DNA of 64,000 nt, taken from NCBI GenBank assembly GCA_014695195.1, contig JACJNW010000026.1, forward strand, positions 106,131 to 170,130. Reading direction: 5' to 3'. The stretch is from Cyanobacteria bacterium FACHB-DQ100. GTDB lineage: Bacteria > Cyanobacteriota > Cyanobacteriia > Leptolyngbyales > Leptolyngbyaceae. Within the stretch, counting starts at the first letter, position 1. The number at the start of each line of letters is the position of its first letter. Below the pieces are notes generated by a model. The model had not been told where the DNA came from. It was given only the letters and a program-made list of their open reading frames with translations, and did no database searches. Position numbers and translations under genes: made by a program. Below, one piece after another: positions 1 through 10,676 of the stretch.

Positions 1-3000
1 CCAATTCTGCTTTCCAGAGAGCTTCAAACAATATTTTTAATTACTTATCTACAACACGAAGGCTCTGATGAAACCTTCTGGGAAGCATTACAACAGCGAC
101 AAGAGTTTCAACAACCAGGCTTGATTGCCGACTTACAATTTACTCTGCAACTAGGACTACTGACTCAAAATCATTTACCCTTAGTCCAAGAATTGCAACA
201 ACTCCGGCAGCAAGGCTTCTTACAATCTCCAAAAGACCTAGTCAAGCTCAATGTTGAAAATTGGCAGGAATTGATTACTCGACAAACCAATACCGGTATT
301 GTTGGCGTTCCTGCCGATATTACAGGCGAAACCAATGAGGAAAAAGTCCGAAATTATGCCCAACGGCTCACAGACACTGTTGAGGCGGTCTTCCCAACTG
401 CCACGATCGCCCACAAACTAGAACTACAACAAGGTGGATTTCCTCCAACTGAGCTTATCCTATTTTTTAGACGAAATCCGACCTTTGAGTTTAGCAATAC
501 TCATGTTGATACCTACTTACAAGAACATGCAGAAACCGCACTGGCAGGACTAGACAACCCTGACGGAGTTGCTGAGCAACTCAGAGGAATGCAGCGGGTC
601 TTCAACTTAACCCCTCGCCATACCGAAATGCAGGTATTGCTCTCAAACGGGTTACACTCAGCCCAAAGCATTGCTAGCTTTGGGAAAGATGTATTCGTTC
701 AACAATACGGCGATCGTTTAGGTGGAGCCAGTAAGGCGGAAGTCATTTACGCCAAAGCAGAACACACGGCTGCAATGGCAACGGCAATTCTTGCTAAATA
801 TGCCACTGGTTTCAATGAGCTTAGAACAGCTGTTACGCCTGGACCATTAACCAATGCAGATGACCTACCCAACTGGGCATCTTTATTTGGTTCTCTTGAT
901 TTCTGCGCCTGCGAACACTGCCGCTCAGTCTACAGCCCTGCTGCCTATCTGGTTGATTTATTGGAGTTTTTGAAGAAGCAATCTCACCCTGTAGATGACA
1001 AAACTGCTAAAGACGTGTTACTCGCCCACAGTCGCCGCAGTGACATTGGTCATCTTGAACTGTCATGCGAAAACACTAACACGGTTCTACCCTACATCGA
1101 TCTGGTAAATGAAATACTGGAAAATGCGATCGCGCCTCGAGCTACCAGCGCACCACCTCTGCAAACCCGTGGCACAACTGAAGAGCTAAGCATTAATCCA
1201 GAATATGTCAATGAAGAAGCATACAAAATTCTGGCGAAGGAAACCACTGTTTACCCCTGGAATTTACCGTCCGATCGTTGGCTCGAAGAAGCCCGTATCT
1301 ACTTGGAAAAATTGGGTATTCGTCGTCATGAGTTGATGGAAGCTTTCCAGAAACCAGCAATCCCACCCAATCCACCCAGTTCTACCGGAACTCCTGCCAG
1401 CCCAACGAATGAAGCGATCGCACTGGAGTATTTAGGTCTAACTCCTGTTGAACAAAAAATTATTACGAATGTCTCCTCTGCTCCTCTTTGGCAATTATGG
1501 GGGTATGAATCAAACCCTAGCACTGGCTTATTGACAAATCTCGCCAAAGTACGAGTTTTCTTGCAAAAGTCCAACTTAAGCTATCAGGAACTGAGTGAAC
1601 TGCTGGAAACTCGCTTTATTAATCCCGATCGCACAGTTCCAACCCTAAAAATTCAGCCTGAAACAACCTGTGAGATCGACAAGATGGAATTTACAGGTTT
1701 AACCGAAGCCCTGTTGAATCGCATCCATCGCTTTGTCCGCCTCCACCGCAAACTAGATTGGACGATGGTAGACTTAGACAAGACCATTACGGCTCTGAAA
1801 TCCGGAGAGTTAACAAATTCATTCTTGTCTCACCTATCCCACATACAAAAAATTAAGAAAGTTCTAAATCTTCCTTTAGAGAGGGTGCTTACCTTGTGGG
1901 GAACGATTGATCGAGACGGAAAAAACTCCCTCTACAATAAGTTATTTCTGAATAAAGCTGTTTTCAATCCTGTTGACTCTAGCTTTGACCTCAGTCGTTC
2001 AACGTCACCTAGACCAAAACTATCTGAACATAAACCTCCTGTTCTAGCAGCCCTGCGAATTAACGAAGCAGATTTCGATCGCCTCAGAACTGCAATTCCC
2101 GTATCCGATGAAATCACGCTAGAAAACTTGTCTGCGCTCTATCGTTATACGGTTCTGGCAAGGGCCCTCAAACTTCCCATTGAGGATTTTCTGAGCCTGA
2201 GAATCTTGCTCAACATTAATCCGTTTGACACAGCACATCCAGAAGATACCTTACTCTTCATTGAGCAGGTTCATAACATCCGAGCATCGGGCTTTTCCGT
2301 CTCAGAACTCAACTACCTGTACCGCCATTTACCTGAACCCTCTCCAGTTGCTCCTTCCCTAGAAACGATCGTAAATCTGGTCAAAACTCTGCTGAATGGT
2401 CTCAACAAAATTATCAGTGATACTGCACCAGTACCCAACCCCGACCTAGATCTTCTGCAAAGACATCTAACAACCCTGCTAGACAGCAACAAGGCAACAG
2501 TGGCGATCGCTTTTCTAAACAGTGTGTCTGCTGATACTCCAGACAATCGCACATTCATCAACTTGCATTTTGGTCTATTTCTACCAACCCCTGATTACAC
2601 AAAACTGGTAACTAATACTTCTTTAAGTGATGAGCAGAGGACAGCATTCAGAAGTCAAGCAACTGAGTACGTGTTGAATAACTTGTTGGTTTACCTACGA
2701 GATTCACTCAGCCGCACTTTAGTGAAACAAACGTTGAGCGAACAGCTCCAGTTAGATAAAACGATTACAGAGTTACTGTTGGAGAAATTATTAAAATCAC
2801 AAGCGGATTCTAGAATTAGCGCGATCGCAGATTTCCTATCCATTACAAGTGCAGGTCTAGCCGCTAACTACTTCAAAACGCCAGATCTTACAGGGTCTCC
2901 TGCAAAGAGAATTGATCCAATTCTCGATTTTAACTGGGGACAGGGTTCTCCAGCGCCAACCATTCCAGCCAAAACCTTTAGTGTGCGCTGGGAAGGTAAG

Positions 3001-6000
3001 CTTCTAGCACAACATAATGAAACTTACACCTTCTATATTCGCACCAACAATGGTATTCGGCTATGGATAGATGGTCGAGAGTTACTGAAAAAACCGGATT
3101 TTGACCCCTGGTCAAATCGAACTTTGACAGAGTTGAGCGACACGATCGCTTTCAATGCTGGGCAACTTTACGACCTCAAGCTAGAGTACACGAACAGTTC
3201 TCCCAATGCTCTAATTCAACTGAGCTGGAGTAGCTCTTCAACGCCAAAGGCAATCGTTCCTCAAAGCAATTTCTATACCAATAATATTTACACTCACCTC
3301 CATCAAACCTATCTCCGTCTTCATAAATCAGCGTTGTTGATTAATCGATTCAAGTTAACTGCAAGGGAAATTGATTATCTCTCAAATCACGGCACTGATT
3401 TTGCAGAGTTTAATCTAAATCAGCTACCTCTAAGCACAACAGCGTTTAAACCCAGTTTCTACCAGCAATGGCAGCGATTAAATGACTTTGTCAGACTTCG
3501 AGATAGCCTATCAGGTGCTGAAACTAGCTTACTCGATGTATTTGCTGCTACCTCATTAGCAGAGGCTCAAACAACACTCGCTTTGGCAACAGGATGGGAC
3601 AGGCAAGCGATTGAATATTTAACAAACCAGTTCAACTTCACGGCAAACAACTTTAAGAACGAGATTAGTCTACTAAAACTCCAACACTGCTTGAATTGGA
3701 GCCAACGTTTAGATGTACCTACTAAACAGTTATTTGATTGGAGCCAGCAGACTCCTGATTTTGATCAAGTACAAGCTATCAAAGGTGCATTAAAAGCCAA
3801 ATATGACAATGACGTATGGATTGCGATCTCTAAACCACTGCAAAATACTTTACGAGAAAAGCGGCGAGATGTATTAGTTTCTTATCTGCTGGCACACCCC
3901 AGTCTTATTGGTAAGACCAACCTGGATGATGTGAATGATCTTTATGCCTATTTCCTGATTGATCCGGAGATGAGCGCCTGTCAGATGACCTCCCGCATTA
4001 AGCAGGCAATTAGTTCTGTACAGTTATTTGTACAACGCTGCCTCCTAGGGCTGGAGAAACAGGTTTCACTGCGCCAGGAAGCATCTCAACAGTGGAAGTG
4101 GATGAAGAACCATCCCGTTTGGGTACCCGGTCGACAAGTCTGGCTTTACCCAGAAAACTTGATCGAACCAGAATTACGGGATGGTAAATCCCCGTTCTTC
4201 AAAGATTTGGAAGGCGAATTACTACAAAATGAGGTCACCTCAGATACTGTTGAAACGGCATTTCGTAGCTATTTAGAAAAGCTCGATGGTGTTGCTCGCC
4301 TCGAAATCTGTGGAATGTATGCCCAAATTGAAGAAGGCACCAACATACTGCACGTTTTTGGCCGCACGATCGGTGCCGACCCTCGGTTCTACTATTACCG
4401 TCGCTGGGTCGATAGCGCTTATTGGACTCCTTGGGAAAGAATTGATGTAGATATTCAGGGAGATCACTTGATTCCAGTTGTCTATGAACGACGACTACGC
4501 CTATTTTGGGCAATCTTCACTGAACAAGCCCAGACTGAATCGCCTAATGCTAAGTATTGGGAGATTCAACTGGCATGGAGCGAGTACAAAAATGGCAAGT
4601 GGTCAACCAAGCAGGTACTACCTAAAAGCCTCACTTCTAGAATTTCTTCCAAGCTCGAATATCTTCAAAAGGAAGACTTTACCTTCTCCGCGCAAGTGTA
4701 TGACAACTCGCTAACTATTTGGTGCTTTGAAAATAAAATATTAGGTGGAGGAGGGGAGTTTGGCAAGCAAGGTTTTGGTTTATTTAAGTTTATAGGCTGT
4801 TATGGTGAAATCGTTGCTGAGGGTATCAACTACGATTTATCCCATATAGCAGTAGTTGAAAAGTTGTTTAACTTACTACTTCCAACTTCTGCTACTGGTA
4901 GTGACCATAGCAATATGTGGATTGAGGAGAAAGGAAATAAAAATAATAGGCTAAGTTTTAAGGGTTATACCAGTCCTCTTCTCAGAAGCTACCCAACAAA
5001 AGAGCCTCCCTATGAAAAGAGCTATGAATACACTTTAGGAGTAACTCCTGGCACATTTCGTTTACTCTTTCCACACCAGTACAGCCCATTCGAGCTGTTC
5101 ATAGATAGTTTACTGGATAAGATAAATAAAGCCCAACCTAATTTAATGCCTCCACGTCAGGCATTTACCCCCTTCTTCTATCAAGACCAGGGTAGAACTT
5201 TCTTTGTTACCTCGAAGATTGTTGAAGTTTCCCCAACAAAAACTTTAAAACCGAATTTAGATTTAGGACGATTTCAACAAAATCGTAGCTTTTTGCGTGG
5301 AGACGAAATTCTTGCCCTTACTCCTAGTGGACTCGCTAATGGAAGCACGATCGCTCCAATTGGGATTGCAAACTCTGAAATAGTATCTTCTCACGGTAGC
5401 ATAAGCATGGTAGGAAGCCGCCAACCAGCCCAAATTCCAAACTACCTACTCAGATATTTGTTTGAAACCTTTTATCATCCCTATGTTTGTACATTCATTA
5501 AAGAACTGAATCGACACGGTATTGAAGGCCTGCTAAATCCGAATAAGGATTTGATGAAGCCTGCGGCTCAACAACTTCGTCGTCAACGCATTCAACAGGA
5601 GTACTTTAACAACACTTATAAGCCGTCGGATGTCGTTAGCGTTCCCTATCCTAAAGATGACATTGATTTCTCCTATAACGGAGCGTATTCCCTCTACAAT
5701 TGGGAGCTATTTTTCCATGCACCTTTACTGATTGCCGATCGCTTGATGAAGAATCAGCGATTTGAGGAAGCCCAGAAATGGTTCCATTACATCTTTGACC
5801 CAACCATTGGCTTTGATCCAAACCCTAATTCGGAAGAAAGTAAACTGGAGCGATTCTGGAAAATAAAACCTTTTTATGACAATCCCAATGCTAAACAGCA
5901 GCTTAAAGGTTTACTCTCGCTATTGGACTACAAAGGTACAGATCCAAAACGACTTGACGAGAAACAAGCGCTTGAGATGCAGATTAACCAATGGAGACAA

Positions 6001-8667
6001 AATCCTTTTAATCCTCATCTAATTGCTCGTTTGCGGATTTCAGCCTATCAGAAAACTGTTGTCATGAAATATATTGACAACTTAATTGCATGGGCCGATC
6101 AACTATTTCGCCAAGACACCATTGAATCTATCAATGAAGCAACTCAGCTCTATATCCTTGCTGCAGAAATTTTAGGGCCTCGCCCTCAAAGTATTAAACC
6201 GAAACAAACCGTTGCTCCAAAAAGCTACACTCAGCTTGAACGAGATCTAGACGCTATCTCAAGAACTGTAGTTCAGGTAGAAAATCTACTACCTCCTAGC
6301 GATACTGTAACTATTCCTTCTCCAAGTGGCACACCTAAGCTAACACTGCCTCCGCTGCTCTATTTTTGTATTCCAAAGAACGATAAGTTATTGGGCTATT
6401 GGGATACAGTCGGCGATCGCCTATTTAAGATTCGCCATTGTATGAACATTGAAGGCGTAGTGCGAGAATTGCCCTTGTTTGAACCACCCATTGATCCAGC
6501 ACTGCTAGTACAGGCAGTCGCAAAGGGACTGGACTTAAGTCGTGTACTGAACGACATCAATACTCCTACACCGCATTATCGTTTCACCTACATGCTGCAA
6601 AAAGCGTTGGAGCTATGTAACGACCTCAAGTCATTAGGCGCAGCATTACTTTCGGCTCTTGAGAAGAAAGACACCGAAGAGTTAGCAGCAATCCGTGCGA
6701 ATCAAGAAACAGCTCTTCTCAACTTGATTACCGAGATTAAGAAGAAGCAGAAAGAAGAAGCAACTATAGCCAGAGAAGGATTAGTCAAAACTCATAGAGT
6801 GACTGAAGTCCGCTATCGTTATTATCAGGAACTCCTTGACCTTAAACCACATAGTCTTACTCCTGGTTCTCGGCAAGAAATTCCTGTAGTAGAAGGAGCC
6901 AATGGTTCAAAGCAAGCAACTGAGCAGGAGAATGAGAATCTCAGACGCTCTCGACTTGCTCAGGATCGTCAAGAAAATGCTGCTAGTTTCGAGCTTTTGG
7001 CAAGCATAGCTCATGCAATACCTAACATCTCAAAAGGCATAGGTGTAGCAGTATCATTTGGAGGTTCCTTTCTTGGAGCAGTAACAAATTCGTTTGCCAA
7101 ACGTGCAAATCATTGGGCAGGTCAACACACTTACGAAGCAACTAGAGCGGCTACCCTAGCTTCCAAGGATAGGAGAAGGCAGGAGTGGATACTACAAAAC
7201 AATGTAGTAGCTAAGGAATTAGAGCAAATTGACAAGCAAATTGCAGCTGCTGATATTCGTATTGCAATCTCAGAGAATGAATTAAAAAATCACGAGAAAC
7301 AAATTGAAAATGCTCAGCAAATTACAACTTTTCTACGCTCCAAATACACCAATGAGGAGCTTTATAGCTGGATGACTAGAGAAGTCTCAACAATTTATTT
7401 CCAGTGCTATCAAATGGCTTATGATTTGGCTAAAAAAACAGAAAAAGCCTATCGTTTTGAACGTGGGTTAACGACCTCAAACTTCATTCAGTTCGGCTAC
7501 TGGGATAGCTTGAGGAAAGGACTGCTAGCTGGCGATCGCCTCTATCTTGCTCTCAAACAAATGGAGCGGGCATACCTTGATCAAAATAAGCGCGAGTATG
7601 AAATTAGCAAGAACATCTCGCTAGTTCTCCACGATCCGCTAGCTTTAATCGCCTTGAAGGAAACCGGACAATGCATTGTTGAATTACCGGAAACCTTATT
7701 TGATGCTGACTATCCTGGTCACTATATGCGTCGTATCAAATCTGTTAGCTTAACGATTCCTTGTGTCACTGGACCTTACACCAGCGTTAACTGTACTCTC
7801 ACTTTACTGGCTAACAAAACCCGCATTAAGAGTGTTCCAACCAAGCCTTATCAGGAAGATTTAGAAAATGACGACGATCGCTTTGTAACTAACTTTGCTG
7901 CCATGCAGTCGATCGCTACCAGTACTGCCCAAAACGATAGCGGCATGTTCGAGCTAAGCTTCCGCGACGAGCGTTACTTGCCGTTTGAGGGTGCAGGTGC
8001 CGTCTCTCGATGGCGAATTGATATGCCTCAAGACTGCAATGCATTTGACTTTAATACCATTTCAGATGTCATCATCAGGCTCAACTACACAGCACGAGAA
8101 GGTGGAGCAATATTAAAAGATGAAGCGAAAAAAGCCTTAAAGCAAGAAATTGAGAATGTAACGAATTCTCGCCTTGTTCGCCTGTTTAGCTTGAAACACG
8201 AATTTCCAGCAGACTGGCACCGATTCCTGCGCCCTACTGCTCCTGCCGCTAATCAGCCCGTCGCTCATAGCATGAATATCAGGTTAGACCAAGAGCGTTT
8301 TCCATTCCATTTACGAGGACAGAAGCTTTTTCTAAACAGCGCCGTATTGTTCTTAAAAGTCAAGGAAGACTTCTCATACAGTACTCCCAAACTCAAGATT
8401 TATCTAAATAATGATGCAGGAAATGAGTTTACTTTAGATGGAAGCCCCGTAACTGGTCTACCCTATGCGAAACCGAAGATTGCTCCGTCTTCCATTCCAA
8501 CTTCGCTTGCTTTGAACATTCGAGAAGGTGACCTTCCAACGTCTACCGATTCTAGTTCTACTTGGTGGCAGAGATTAGAGATTAACGGTGTAAACCGCAG
8601 CAGATTAAAACCGGAGGCGATCGAGGACATTTGGATTATTTTCTATTACTCGATAGCTGGAAGTTGA
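1..8667 (+). CDS. Tc-toxin A subunit-like giant protein, 5' end outside window
   Basis: The frame is open from base 1 to the TGA at 8665-8667 (about 2,888 codons), so the true start lies to the left. The sequence shows the VRP1/SpvA-type signature CACEHCRSVYSPAAYLVDLL (nt about 901-960), a PA14-like beta module (nt about 2860-3250), an ABC-toxin N-terminal-like helical region (about 3450-3900), a neuraminidase-like region beginning near QWKWMKNHPVW (about 4090), and a TcB-binding-type C-terminal region (about 7450-8660). These are hallmarks of the TcA subunit of insecticidal Tc complexes, which by family knowledge forms the receptor-binding, pore-forming pentamer that delivers a TcB-TcC toxin cocoon. 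No TcB or TcC gene follows; an IS6 remnant begins 25 bp after the stop. Partners, if any, would lie upstream. The family call is secure; toxicity and target are inference. Confidence 0.85.
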   Translation, partial: PILLSRELQTIFLITYLQHEGSDETFWEALQQRQEFQQPGLIADLQFTLQLGLLTQNHLPLVQELQQLRQQGFLQSPKDLVKLNVENWQELITRQTNTGIVGVPADITGETNEEKVRNYAQRLTDTVEAVFPTATIAHKLELQQGGFPPTELILFFRRNPTFEFSNTHVDTYLQEHAETALAGLDNPDGVAEQLRGMQRVFNLTPRHTEMQVLLSNGLHSAQSIASFGKDVFVQQYGDRLGGASKAEVIYAKAEHTAAMATAILAKYATGFNELRTAVTPGPLTNADDLPNWASLFGSLDFCACEHCRSVYSPAAYLVDLLEFLKKQSHPVDDKTAKDVLLAHSRRSDIGHLELSCENTNTVLPYIDLVNEILENAIAPRATSAPPLQTRGTTEELSINPEYVNEEAYKILAKETTVYPWNLPSDRWLEEARIYLEKLGIRRHELMEAFQKPAIPPNPPSSTGTPASPTNEAIALEYLGLTPVEQKIITNVSSAPLWQLWGYESNPSTGLLTNLAKVRVFLQKSNLSYQELSELLETRFINPDRTVPTLKIQPETTCEIDKMEFTGLTEALLNRIHRFVRLHRKLDWTMVDLDKTITALKSGELTNSFLSHLSHIQKIKKVLNLPLERVLTLWGTIDRDGKNSLYNKLFLNKAVFNPVDSSFDLSRSTSPRPKLSEHKPPVLAALRINEADFDRLRTAIPVSDEITLENLSALYRYTVLARALKLPIEDFLSLRILLNINPFDTAHPEDTLLFIEQVHNIRASGFSVSELNYLYRHLPEPSPVAPSLETIVNLVKTLLNGLNKIISDTAPVPNPDLDLLQRHLTTLLDSNKATVAIAFLNSVSADTPDNRTFINLHFGLFLPTPDYTKLVTNTSLSDEQRTAFRSQATEYVLNNLLVYLRDSLSRTLVKQTLSEQLQLDKTITELLLEKLLKSQADSRISAIADFLSITSAGLAANYFKTPDLTGSPAKRIDPILDFNWGQGSPAPTIPAKTFSVRWEGKLLAQHNETYTFYIRTNNGIRLWIDGRELLKKPDFDPWSNRTLTELSDTIAFNAGQLYDLKLEYTNSSPNALIQLSWSSSSTPKAIVPQSNFYTNNIYTHLHQTYLRLHKSALLINRFKLTAREIDYLSNHGTDFAEFNLNQLPLSTTAFKPSFYQQWQRLNDFVRLRDSLSGAETSLLDVFAATSLAEAQTTLALATGWDRQAIEYLTNQFNFTANNFKNEISLLKLQHCLNWSQRLDVPTKQLFDWSQQTPDFDQVQAIKGALKAKYDNDVWIAISKPLQNTLREKRRDVLVSYLLAHPSLIGKTNLDDVNDLYAYFLIDPEMSACQMTSRIKQAISSVQLFVQRCLLGLEKQVSLRQEASQQWKWMKNHPVWVPGRQVWLYPENLIEPELRDGKSPFFKDLEGELLQNEVTSDTVETAFRSYLEKLDGVARLEICGMYAQIEEGTNILHVFGRTIGADPRFYYYRRWVDSAYWTPWERIDVDIQGDHLIPVVYERRLRLFWAIFTEQAQTESPNAKYWEIQLAWSEYKNGKWSTKQVLPKSLTSRISSKLEYLQKEDFTFSAQVYDNSLTIWCFENKILGGGGEFGKQGFGLFKFIGCYGEIVAEGINYDLSHIAVVEKLFNLLLPTSATGSDHSNMWIEEKGNKNNRLSFKGYTSPLLRSYPTKEPPYEKSYEYTLGVTPGTFRLLFPHQYSPFELFIDSLLDKINKAQPNLMPPRQAFTPFFYQDQGRTFFVTSKIVEVSPTKTLKPNLDLGRFQQNRSFLRGDEILALTPSGLANGSTIAPIGIANSEIVSSHGSISMVGSRQPAQIPNYLLRYLFETFYHPYVCTFIKELNRHGIEGLLNPNKDLMKPAAQQLRRQRIQQEYFNNTYKPSDVVSVPYPKDDIDFSYNGAYSLYNWELFFHAPLLIADRLMKNQRFEEAQKWFHYIFDPTIGFDPNPNSEESKLERFWKIKPFYDNPNAKQQLKGLLSLLDYKGTDPKRLDEKQALEMQINQWRQNPFNPHLIARLRISAYQKTVVMKYIDNLIAWADQLFRQDTIESINEATQLYILAAEILGPRPQSIKPKQTVAPKSYTQLERDLDAISRTVVQVENLLPPSDTVTIPSPSGTPKLTLPPLLYFCIPKNDKLLGYWDTVGDRLFKIRHCMNIEGVVRELPLFEPPIDPALLVQAVAKGLDLSRVLNDINTPTPHYRFTYMLQKALELCNDLKSLGAALLSALEKKDTEELAAIRANQETALLNLITEIKKKQKEEATIAREGLVKTHRVTEVRYRYYQELLDLKPHSLTPGSRQEIPVVEGANGSKQATEQENENLRRSRLAQDRQENAASFELLASIAHAIPNISKGIGVAVSFGGSFLGAVTNSFAKRANHWAGQHTYEATRAATLASKDRRRQEWILQNNVVAKELEQIDKQIAAADIRIAISENELKNHEKQIENAQQITTFLRSKYTNEELYSWMTREVSTIYFQCYQMAYDLAKKTEKAYRFERGLTTSNFIQFGYWDSLRKGLLAGDRLYLALKQMERAYLDQNKREYEISKNISLVLHDPLALIALKETGQCIVELPETLFDADYPGHYMRRIKSVSLTIPCVTGPYTSVNCTLTLLANKTRIKSVPTKPYQEDLENDDDRFVTNFAAMQSIATSTAQNDSGMFELSFRDERYLPFEGAGAVSRWRIDMPQDCNAFDFNTISDVIIRLNYTAREGGAILKDEAKKALKQEIENVTNSRLVRLFSLKHEFPADWHRFLRPTAPAANQPVAHSMNIRLDQERFPFHLRGQKLFLNSAVLFLKVKEDFSYSTPKLKIYLNNDAGNEFTLDGSPVTGLPYAKPKIAPSSIPTSLALNIREGDLPTSTDSSSTWWQRLEINGVNRSRLKPEAIEDIWIIFYYSIAGS

Positions 8668-8692
8668 TAGTTTCTGAGGATGTATTTAACGA

Positions 8693-9010
8693 CCTTGTCA
8701 GGTTAACCGGAACGTAGAATAATTAAACCGCTTTAACCGGATCACGCCTTCTCATATGCTCCCGTCATTGCTTCCCTAGCGAAATCTCCAGCTACTGTGT
8801 CTGGCTATAATACAGCTTCCTATCGGGCTACCGGGACATCGAGAAGATGAGGCTTCATCGGGGCATCAAGGTGACGTATGAATCGATGCGAGAATGGTTC
8901 CAGAAGTTTGGACAAAAATCCGCCAATCATCTGTATCGTAAACGCCCTTACATTGTAGCCAAATGGCATTTAGATAAAGTGGTCGTTACCATCGAAGCAC
9001 AGTAATTTCA
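8693..9010 (+). pseudogene. IS6-family transposase remnant (type A), left end plus N-terminal third
   Basis: The remnant starts with an end-like sequence (cttgtcaggttaaccgg) resembling the left end of the copy at 51923. It continues with a frame-broken version of the N-terminal part of that transposase: regions matching YCVWL, VTYES, KFGQ and the first DDE Asp region are recognisable. The match stops near 9010, just after a CAA-to-TAA-like change. The rest of the element is missing, so this copy is dead. It marks the boundary between the toxin gene and the Uma2 cassette. Confidence 0.7.
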
Positions 9011-9478
9011 ATAATCGCTGCAACCCACACAGGAAAAGAATTTTGGGGATCTTACGCCTGAATAGAGCAAGTTGAAGAAGAGGTGGCAACACTCTTAAAG
9101 CCCTTAACTCATAAGCCTTTTGCCAATTCTACGCTTCATAGACCAAAGCGGAATTCAGCGATCGTCGTTCAAGTTTCGAGATCAACTACAAATAATAACC
9201 ATTATCTGTAGTTACGGTATTATTGCAGTATGGATAAGCATTTTTTAAGAGAAATCGATCTCACATAAAATTGTGAACGCTGAAACATCTATTCTGTTTG
9301 GGCTTTGTGGTTTTAGCGTGTAGGTAATCTTGTAATGAATCCTGTGGTGTAAAATGGGCAAAATCCGGTAAAATTTTTGCATAGTGGGGATTTGATGCTC
9401 ACTTATTCAACCAGGGGCGCGACTACACCATGACTCAAGCTAAACTGCAAATTGACTACGGGACTGTGAGGTAGCATC
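9011..9478 (+). other. Non-genic stretch with a decayed reading frame and a tiny leader-like ORF
   Basis: From 9011 to 9211 one frame reads as protein-like sequence (IIAATHTGKEFWGSYA, then a TGA, then IEQVEEEVATLLKPLTHKPF) and ends in TAG. This looks like a gene remnant, but I do not recognise it. Further on, 9430-9474 encodes a 14-residue peptide beginning MTQAKLQ. That resembles the start of the second Uma2 protein (MTQTKPQ), so it may be a truncated Uma2 start rather than a true leader. The promoter of the Uma2 cassette should lie in the AT-rich part at about 9200-9420; no clear -35/-10 pair was chosen. Confidence 0.35.
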
Positions 9479-10030
9479 ATGACACTCTCGACATGGAAAT
9501 GGACGATCAATCGCTATCACCAGGCGGTAGAAGCGGGGATTTTTGAGGATGTGCCTGTTGAATTGTTGAATGGAGAATTAGTAGAGATGTCGCCCGAAGG
9601 AGTTCCGCACTCGTCGCTCAGTGATGAAGCGGCTGAATATCTCAGGGAACAGTTGCGTGGTCTTGCCAAGGTGCGAGAAGCTAAACCGATCACGCTGCCT
9701 AACCGTTCAGAGCCAGAACCCGACATTTCAATTGTTCAGTTGCCCGTTGAGATTTACCGATCTCATCACCCATACGTTGAAAACATTTACTGGATCATTG
9801 AATACTCGAACACGAGCTTGCAGAAAGACTTGGAAGTGAAGTCTAAAGTTTATGCCGAAGCAGGTATTTGCGAGTATTGGGTGGTTAATTTGAAAACCAG
9901 AGAGCTAAACGTCTTTCGGAATCCAGTGAACGGGGAGTACCAGGAGCAAACGGTGTTGACTGAGGGTGTGGTAAGTCCGCTTGCTTTTCCAAACGTGCAA
10001 ATTGGGGTTGCAAGATTGTTACAGCGATAG
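9479..10030 (+). CDS. Uma2-family (DUF820) putative endonuclease 1
   Basis: This 183-residue protein belongs to the Uma2 family, a PD-(D/E)XK-fold group greatly expanded in cyanobacteria. Visible family features are an N-terminal ELLNGELVEMSPEG segment, the catalytic-type Asp in EPEPDISIV, the Glu in WIIEYSNTS, and the GICEYWVVN motif near the C-terminus. Length is normal. No ribosome-binding site is strong, but ATG 9479 is the first start that keeps the N-terminal family motif. It is followed 24 bp later by a second Uma2 gene, suggesting one transcript. Family membership is clear; whether it cuts DNA, and where, is unknown. Confidence 0.85.
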   Translation: MTLSTWKWTINRYHQAVEAGIFEDVPVELLNGELVEMSPEGVPHSSLSDEAAEYLREQLRGLAKVREAKPITLPNRSEPEPDISIVQLPVEIYRSHHPYVENIYWIIEYSNTSLQKDLEVKSKVYAEAGICEYWVVNLKTRELNVFRNPVNGEYQEQTVLTEGVVSPLAFPNVQIGVARLLQR

Positions 10031-10054
10031 TGAGCTAGAGGAGGCGCAGGGGGT

Positions 10055-10642
10055 ATGACGCAAACGAAGCCACAGTTTAAGACGATCGAGGAATATCTCG
10101 ACTACGACGACGGAACGGATACTCGATACGAATTGGTGAATGGGGAGCTAGTTGAATTGCCGAGTGAAGATCCAATTAACCCGACGATCGCAGCTATACT
10201 GCTGGTTGCTTTTTCAGCCTTGGGCATTCGTCCGCGTCAGCTTGCAATCGGACATCAGATTGAAGTGGAATCGCGTGAAGTCACAGCCCGACAGCCAGAT
10301 CTGATGGTTCACACCGAGGAATCGATCAACGCCTTACTATCTGGTGAAAGAATCATCCGACTGGGAATGCCTGTTCCACAGCTGGTGGTGGAAGTTGTGT
10401 CGCTCGGCAGCCCGAGCAGCAAAAACTATCAGCGTGATTATGTTGAAAAGCCGAGAGAGTATGCCGCGCGAGGCATTCCTGAACTGTGGCAGGTTGACCC
10501 CAATCGAGCTGTGGTGAATGTGCTGGAGCTGGTGAACGGAGCTTATCAATCCCGACCATTCGCAGGGGACGACCCGGTCCTGTCGTCGCAATTCCCGACG
10601 CTACAATTGACTGCGGCGGAAATTCTAAATGCAGGGAAATAA
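10055..10642 (+). CDS. Uma2-family (DUF820) putative endonuclease 2
   Basis: This is a second Uma2 protein, 195 residues, beginning MTQTKPQFKTIEEYLDY. It has the ELVNGELVELPSE motif, a QPDLMV Asp motif, the Glu in LVVEVVS and the GIPELWQVDP C-terminal motif, so the PD-(D/E)XK-type core looks intact. A GAGGCGCAGGGGG stretch sits just before the ATG and can serve as a strong ribosome-binding site. It shares only the family pattern with its upstream neighbour, so the two are diverged paralogues and not a recent duplication. The short spacing on both sides suggests an operon with the next two unknown genes. Confidence 0.85.
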   Translation: MTQTKPQFKTIEEYLDYDDGTDTRYELVNGELVELPSEDPINPTIAAILLVAFSALGIRPRQLAIGHQIEVESREVTARQPDLMVHTEESINALLSGERIIRLGMPVPQLVVEVVSLGSPSSKNYQRDYVEKPREYAARGIPELWQVDPNRAVVNVLELVNGAYQSRPFAGDDPVLSSQFPTLQLTAAEILNAGK

Positions 10643-10676
10643 TCCGAAGGTTTAGTGGCAATTAGGGGAAGTGGGG

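Noticed and set aside
9430..9474. 14-residue leader peptide before the Uma2 gene
   Set aside because: It resembles a truncated Uma2 start and shows no attenuator-like features, so a regulatory role is not supported.
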